Assembly: GCA_031551625.1 (NCBI GenBank)
Contig: JAVBNJ010000049.1
Span: forward strand, 1-8,881
Direction of reading: 5' to 3'
DNA: 8,881 bases
Source of the DNA: JAVBNJ01 sp031551625
GTDB lineage: Bacteria; Bacteroidota; Bacteroidia; Bacteroidales; UBA932
Part shown: positions 6,618 through 8,881 of the stretch, one piece after another
Layout of the letters: every line of letters starts with the position of its first letter
Numbering within the stretch: position 1 is the stretch's first letter
Translations under genes and position numbers: made by a program
Notes under the pieces: generated by a model
Database searches by the model: none
What the model was told of the DNA's origin: nothing
The model's input: the letters and a program-made list of their open reading frames with translations, nothing else

Positions 6618-6652
6618 AACCTAACAGGAAAAGAAACCAAACCTGTTAGGTT
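6618..6652. repeat. Intergenic hairpin repeat, CCTAACAGG family, copy 2
   Basis: A perfect 11-bp inverted repeat: AACCTAACAGG at 6618-6628 and CCTGTTAGGTT at 6642-6652, with a 13-nt loop. It starts 8 nt after the asd stop codon on the minus strand and is followed there by TTTTAG. It could act as a weak terminator or mRNA 3'-end stabiliser between asd and dapA. It shares the arm CCTAACAGG and its position just after a stop codon with the hairpin at 779-811. Confidence 0.85.
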
Positions 6653-6660
6653 GTTTGCTT

Positions 6661-7671
6661 TTAAGCCTCCTTTGGAGGTTGGGGAGCTTCCAAATATTCT
6701 ACAATTTGAACAGCGTTGGCAGCGGCGCCTTTGCGGACATTGTCGGCCACGCACCAAATGTGCAGGCTGTTGGGCTGCGAGTTGTCGCGGCGGATGCGGC
6801 CCACAAACACTTCGTTGCACCCTGCTGCATTCTCTGCCACGGGATATATTTTTTCGGCTACGTTATCGTGCAAGATGATACCGGAAAAATCGTTTAATTG
6901 CTTTTTCACCGTATCGAGGTCGAACGGGCGTTCGGTTTCGGCGACAATAGCCACGCTGTGTCCCGTGCAGATGGGCACACGCACACAGGTAGCCGTTACA
7001 GGCAATTCCGGCAAATGTAGTATCTTGCGCGTTTCCTTGATCATCTTCAGTTCTTCTTTCGTATAATCGTCGTCGGCAAACACGTCGATGTGCGGAATAC
7101 AACTTCTCGAAATATTGTACGGATAGAACGATGGTTTGTCGCCATTGAGCGTAGCTTCCAAGTCTTTTATTCCTTTGGAGCCCGAGCCACTCACGGCTTG
7201 GTAGGTCGAATAGATGACGCGCTTCAACCCGTAGTGTTGTTTGATTGCTTCGAGCGGCAACATGGCTTGAATCGTAGAGCAGTTGGGGTTGGCAATGATA
7301 CCTATAGGCGCTTTGCGCGCATCGTCGATATTCACTTCGGGCACCACGAGCGGCACTTGCGGGTCCATGCGCCACGCGCTGCTATTGTCCACCACAATAG
7401 CTCCCGCGTCGGCGGCAATGGGAGCATATTGTTTAGAGATATCGCCGCCCGCCGAGAACAGTGCATAGTCGATTTTGCGTTCGAACGATTTTGCTGTCAG
7501 TTCTTCAAGGGTGTATTCCTTGCCGCGGAACAGCACCTTCTTCCCTGCCGAGCGCGCCGAGGCGAACAGGTAGAGATTGCCGATGTGCAGCGTCGATTCT
7601 TCGAGCACCTGCAAAAACGTTTGGCCGACCACACCTGTGGCGCCTACAATGGCAATATCCAATTTCTTCAT
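6661..7671 (-). CDS. asd: Aspartate-semialdehyde dehydrogenase
   Basis: Reduces aspartyl phosphate to aspartate semialdehyde with NADPH, the branch-point substrate for DapA and for homoserine-derived amino acids. The 336-residue protein starts at ATG 7669-7671 with the nucleotide-binding motif GATGVVG (10-16). FSAGGDISK (72-80) and DNSSAWRM (95-102) follow. The catalytic cysteine is C131 in NPNCSTIQ, with Q158 in YQAVSGSGSKG, and R231 and H238 in RVPICTGHS. Length is typical for the shorter Asd class. The last residues, EAPQPPKEA, come from a palindromic repeat that overlaps the end of the gene (6663-6688), so the natural C-terminus has been replaced or extended. A TACCTTTG promoter element lies 23 nt upstream of the ATG. 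Asd, dapA and dapB follow in pathway order on the same strand. Confidence 0.97.
   Translation of the reverse strand: MKKLDIAIVGATGVVGQTFLQVLEESTLHIGNLYLFASARSAGKKVLFRGKEYTLEELTAKSFERKIDYALFSAGGDISKQYAPIAADAGAIVVDNSSAWRMDPQVPLVVPEVNIDDARKAPIGIIANPNCSTIQAMLPLEAIKQHYGLKRVIYSTYQAVSGSGSKGIKDLEATLNGDKPSFYPYNISRSCIPHIDVFADDDYTKEELKMIKETRKILHLPELPVTATCVRVPICTGHSVAIVAETERPFDLDTVKKQLNDFSGIILHDNVAEKIYPVAENAAGCNEVFVGRIRRDNSQPNSLHIWCVADNVRKGAAANAVQIVEYLEAPQPPKEA
6663..6688. repeat. G/C palindromic repeat forming the 3' end of asd
   Basis: On the plus strand CCTCC-TTT-GGAGG (6666-6678) is followed by TTGGGGAGCT. Read on the minus strand, it has the same layout as the dapA repeat at 6521-6546 (AGC, C-run, AA, palindrome with AAA centre) with a few C/T and G/A changes, and is in the opposite orientation. 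It encodes APQPPKEA and overlaps the asd stop codon by one base. Confidence 0.7.
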
Positions 7672-7694
7672 AAGAGTGAATGCGTATTAACTTA

Positions 7695-7702
7695 CAAAGG
7701 TA
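7695..7702 (-). promoter_or_regulatory. Candidate asd promoter, -7 element
   Basis: The minus strand reads TACCTTTG, an exact match to the Bacteroidota -7 consensus TAnnTTTG, 23 nt upstream of the asd ATG. A clear -33 TTG at the usual spacing is not visible; the upstream sequence there is an A/T run and the repeat at 7712-7744. It would drive asd and possibly the whole downstream minus-strand series. Confidence 0.6.
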
Positions 7703-7711
7703 CAAAAAAAA

Positions 7712-7744
7712 GTCCACAGATTTGTCCAGATATTACACAGATAT
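7712..7744. repeat. Solitary GTCCACAGATT-type repeat upstream of asd
   Basis: The plus strand has GTCCACAGATT, then GTCCAGAT and ATTACACAGATAT, i.e. a run of short blocks resembling the GTCCACGAATTACAC ends of the unit between dapA and dapB. No inverted partner and no gene remnant were found in the remaining A/T-rich 200 bp to the right. It lies immediately upstream of the asd promoter. The rest of the non-coding stretch 7672-7972 holds two divergent candidate promoters and nothing else I can identify. Confidence 0.45.
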
Positions 7745-7897
7745 ACATTCAACAATCTAACTACAATTTAGCTCGAAGATAACCACGTATTTATTGAAAT
7801 TTAAGCACTTAAACAGCACCATATTTAATTTTAGTTGCATTGTATTAGTATAGTGTCGTCGTCAAAATTTTCAATATTAGTTTTTTTTCGGGATGTA

Positions 7898-7929
7898 TTG
7901 CCGAATTGTAAAAATAAGTTTTAACTTTG
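7898..7929 (+). promoter_or_regulatory. Candidate promoter of the small secreted-protein gene
   Basis: TAACTTTG at 7922-7929 matches the Bacteroidota -7 consensus TAnnTTTG, and TTG at 7898-7900 lies 21 nt upstream, near the spacing expected for the -33 element. The ATG at 7973 is 43 nt downstream, leaving a short 5' leader. Confidence 0.6.
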
Positions 7930-7972
7930 TGAAGAGAAATTGGCATACGACTTTTTAGAATACAAAATCCAA

Positions 7973-8536
7973 ATGAGAAAAATAATATTTACAATCATTT
8001 TCGTCTTAATTACACTATTGAGTTATACACAAAATAAGGAACCCCTTACACGACCAATACCTCTTGCTAAAGGATATGTACGACCAATAAGCTGTTATGA
8101 TAAGGGTAACGACATAATAGAAGCGGTAGAGAGTATAGAAATACATGAACCTGCCAATAAAGATGGCAATCAAATACTATTTACAATTCGATTTAAAGGA
8201 GGGTCTGATTGTTCCTTTAGTTGTCAGTTGAAAAATATTCGAATAGAAAATAGCGTCGTATATGGCGACATTAATTCAGCAATACTAGTTACCAACATGT
8301 GGGGGCATGGCGCTGATAAAGCGTATGGTACTTTTTCATCTGACCAAAATACCCGCATAGAAACATTAGATCTCTATATGTACATGTACCGCACGACAGA
8401 TCATTATATGTTTTCATGGGTAACTGGAGAATACACGGATGGCCAACTCCCGGCAATTGGCAAACAACGTACACAAGGCCGCACTGCGAACGCCTTTCTT
8501 GCATTCGTGCTGTTCCATGCTGCCATCTACCCCTGA
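7973..8536 (+). CDS. Small secreted protein of unknown function
   Basis: The only plus-strand gene. The 187-residue protein starts at ATG 7973 with a signal peptide (MRKIIFTIIFVLITLLSYTQ); an in-frame TTG at 7940 would put 11 polar residues before it and is rejected. I do not recognise a family. The mature part has three cysteines (C42, C80 and C84 in SDCSFSC) and alternating hydrophobic/polar stretches (about 55-145) suggesting a beta-rich fold. The gene body is A/T-rich (about 30-34% G+C in sampled stretches), unlike the surrounding genes, but the last 96 bases rise to about 56% G+C and encode an unlike tail (GKQRTQGRTANAFLAFVLFH...). This may mean transfer plus fusion to foreign DNA at the 3' end, with loss of the original stop. 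It ends 4 bp from the convergent flavodoxin stop; no terminator hairpin is visible between them. Confidence 0.75.
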   Translation: MRKIIFTIIFVLITLLSYTQNKEPLTRPIPLAKGYVRPISCYDKGNDIIEAVESIEIHEPANKDGNQILFTIRFKGGSDCSFSCQLKNIRIENSVVYGDINSAILVTNMWGHGADKAYGTFSSDQNTRIETLDLYMYMYRTTDHYMFSWVTGEYTDGQLPAIGKQRTQGRTANAFLAFVLFHAAIYP

Positions 8537-8540
8537 CTAT

Positions 8541-8881
8541 TTATAACCCGCATTCGCTTTTGAGTTGGTTGACCCAAGCCGCAATGCGATCGTCGGTTGT
8601 GTTGGGTTCGTTGTCGGCATCAATGGGCAAGCCCTGGAAAGTACCGTCTTTCTCTAATTTTGACGATACGTAGGAATAGCCCGATGTATCTACACCGCGA
8701 CCTACCAACTTGGCACCGGCCTGCACCGCGGCTTCTGCAAGAATACCGGCCGCATCGCAAAACGTGTCGGAGTAGCTCGACGAATCGCCGGTGCCAAACA
8801 CGGCAACTTCTTTGCCTGCCAGGCCGGTCTTCTTCAATTGCGAAACAAAACCTTCCCAGTCGTCCTGCAAATCGCCCAGGC
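8541..8881 (-). CDS. fldA: Flavodoxin, C-terminal part; 5' end outside the window
   Basis: A cytoplasmic FMN electron carrier. The frame is open to the right edge and gives 113 residues ending at TAA 8541-8543. It begins LGDLQDDWEGF, the stretch following the second FMN loop in long-chain flavodoxins. VAVFGTGDSSSYSDTFCDAAG follows, which is the third FMN-contacting loop (usual form FGxGDxxxYxDxF). The C-terminal half contains the long-chain-type segment (SGYSYVSSKLEKDGTFQGLP) and DRIAAWVNQLKSE, the typical last helix. Roughly 60 residues with the phosphate-binding loop should lie beyond the edge. The TTG at 8870 is internal, not a start. Confidence 0.93.
   Translation of the reverse strand, partial: LGDLQDDWEGFVSQLKKTGLAGKEVAVFGTGDSSSYSDTFCDAAGILAEAAVQAGAKLVGRGVDTSGYSYVSSKLEKDGTFQGLPIDADNEPNTTDDRIAAWVNQLKSECGL

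Noticed and set aside
6614..6820. Short minus-strand frame ending in the asd-dapA gap
   Set aside because: It is the alternate frame of the asd 3' end, with arginine- and proline-rich shadow sequence and no start context.
7090..7782. Plus-strand open frame of 230 codons opposite asd
   Set aside because: Antisense to a clearly conserved Asd sequence; it runs out into the intergenic repeat and has no domain or plausible start context.
8289..8504. Minus-strand open frame opposite the small secreted-protein gene
   Set aside because: The plus-strand frame has a signal peptide and an upstream promoter match; the minus frame has neither.

Overview
The window looks like chromosomal DNA of a Bacteroidota member, probably Bacteroidales. 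The evidence is two promoter -7 elements matching the Bacteroidota form TAnnTTTG (TACCTTTG before asd, TAACTTTG before the small secreted-protein gene), the absence of clear Shine-Dalgarno sequences, the style of the encoded proteins, and short intergenic repeats of kinds I associate with this phylum. No RNA gene, CRISPR array, intact transposase or phage gene is visible.

Layout, right to left, because nearly everything is on the minus strand. A flavodoxin gene enters from the right edge (8541-8881, 5' end outside). A small AT-rich plus-strand gene for an unknown secreted protein (7973-8536) converges on it with a 4-bp gap. Next come three lysine/diaminopimelate enzymes in pathway order: asd (aspartate-semialdehyde dehydrogenase), dapA (4-hydroxy-tetrahydrodipicolinate synthase) and dapB (the matching reductase). 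Tightly spaced behind dapB are an exported glutathione peroxidase-like protein, a membrane-bound dCache-HAMP-SpoIIE phosphatase with a GTG start, an exported M28 zinc peptidase with a PDZ domain (4-bp ATGA overlap with the phosphatase gene), and an unrecognised multi-pass membrane protein that runs off the left edge. All minus-strand genes from asd to the left edge could be transcribed together; the gaps are 25-83 bp except for the 360 bp between dapA and dapB.

The most interesting content is small repeat-type DNA that has invaded this biosynthetic cluster. (i) The dapA-dapB gap holds a 343-bp unit bounded by 27-bp inverted repeats (24/27 matching). It contains the C-terminal half of a GxxExxY-family (PD-(D/E)XK-like) protein, broken by an apparent single-G deletion. 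(ii) A G/C-rich palindromic repeat with core CCCCCAAAGGGGG lies inside the dapA reading frame and accounts for about half of an 18-residue N-terminal extension; the protein from residue 20 on matches the start of E. coli DapA. (iii) A diverged, oppositely oriented copy forms the last residues and approaches the stop codon of asd, 115 bp away. (iv) Two hairpins sharing the arms CCTAACAGG/CCTGTTAGG sit just after the stop codons of asd and of the M28 peptidase gene. Together these suggest repeats that settle at gene ends and are sometimes absorbed into coding sequence.

Functionally, asd, dapA and dapB supply DAP for peptidoglycan and lysine. The gpx, phosphatase, M28 and membrane-protein genes look like an envelope or stress module, but their grouping with lysine synthesis is only positional. 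I see no complete new defence or mobile system; the repeat-to-protein events and the inverted-repeat GxxExxY unit are the leads worth following.
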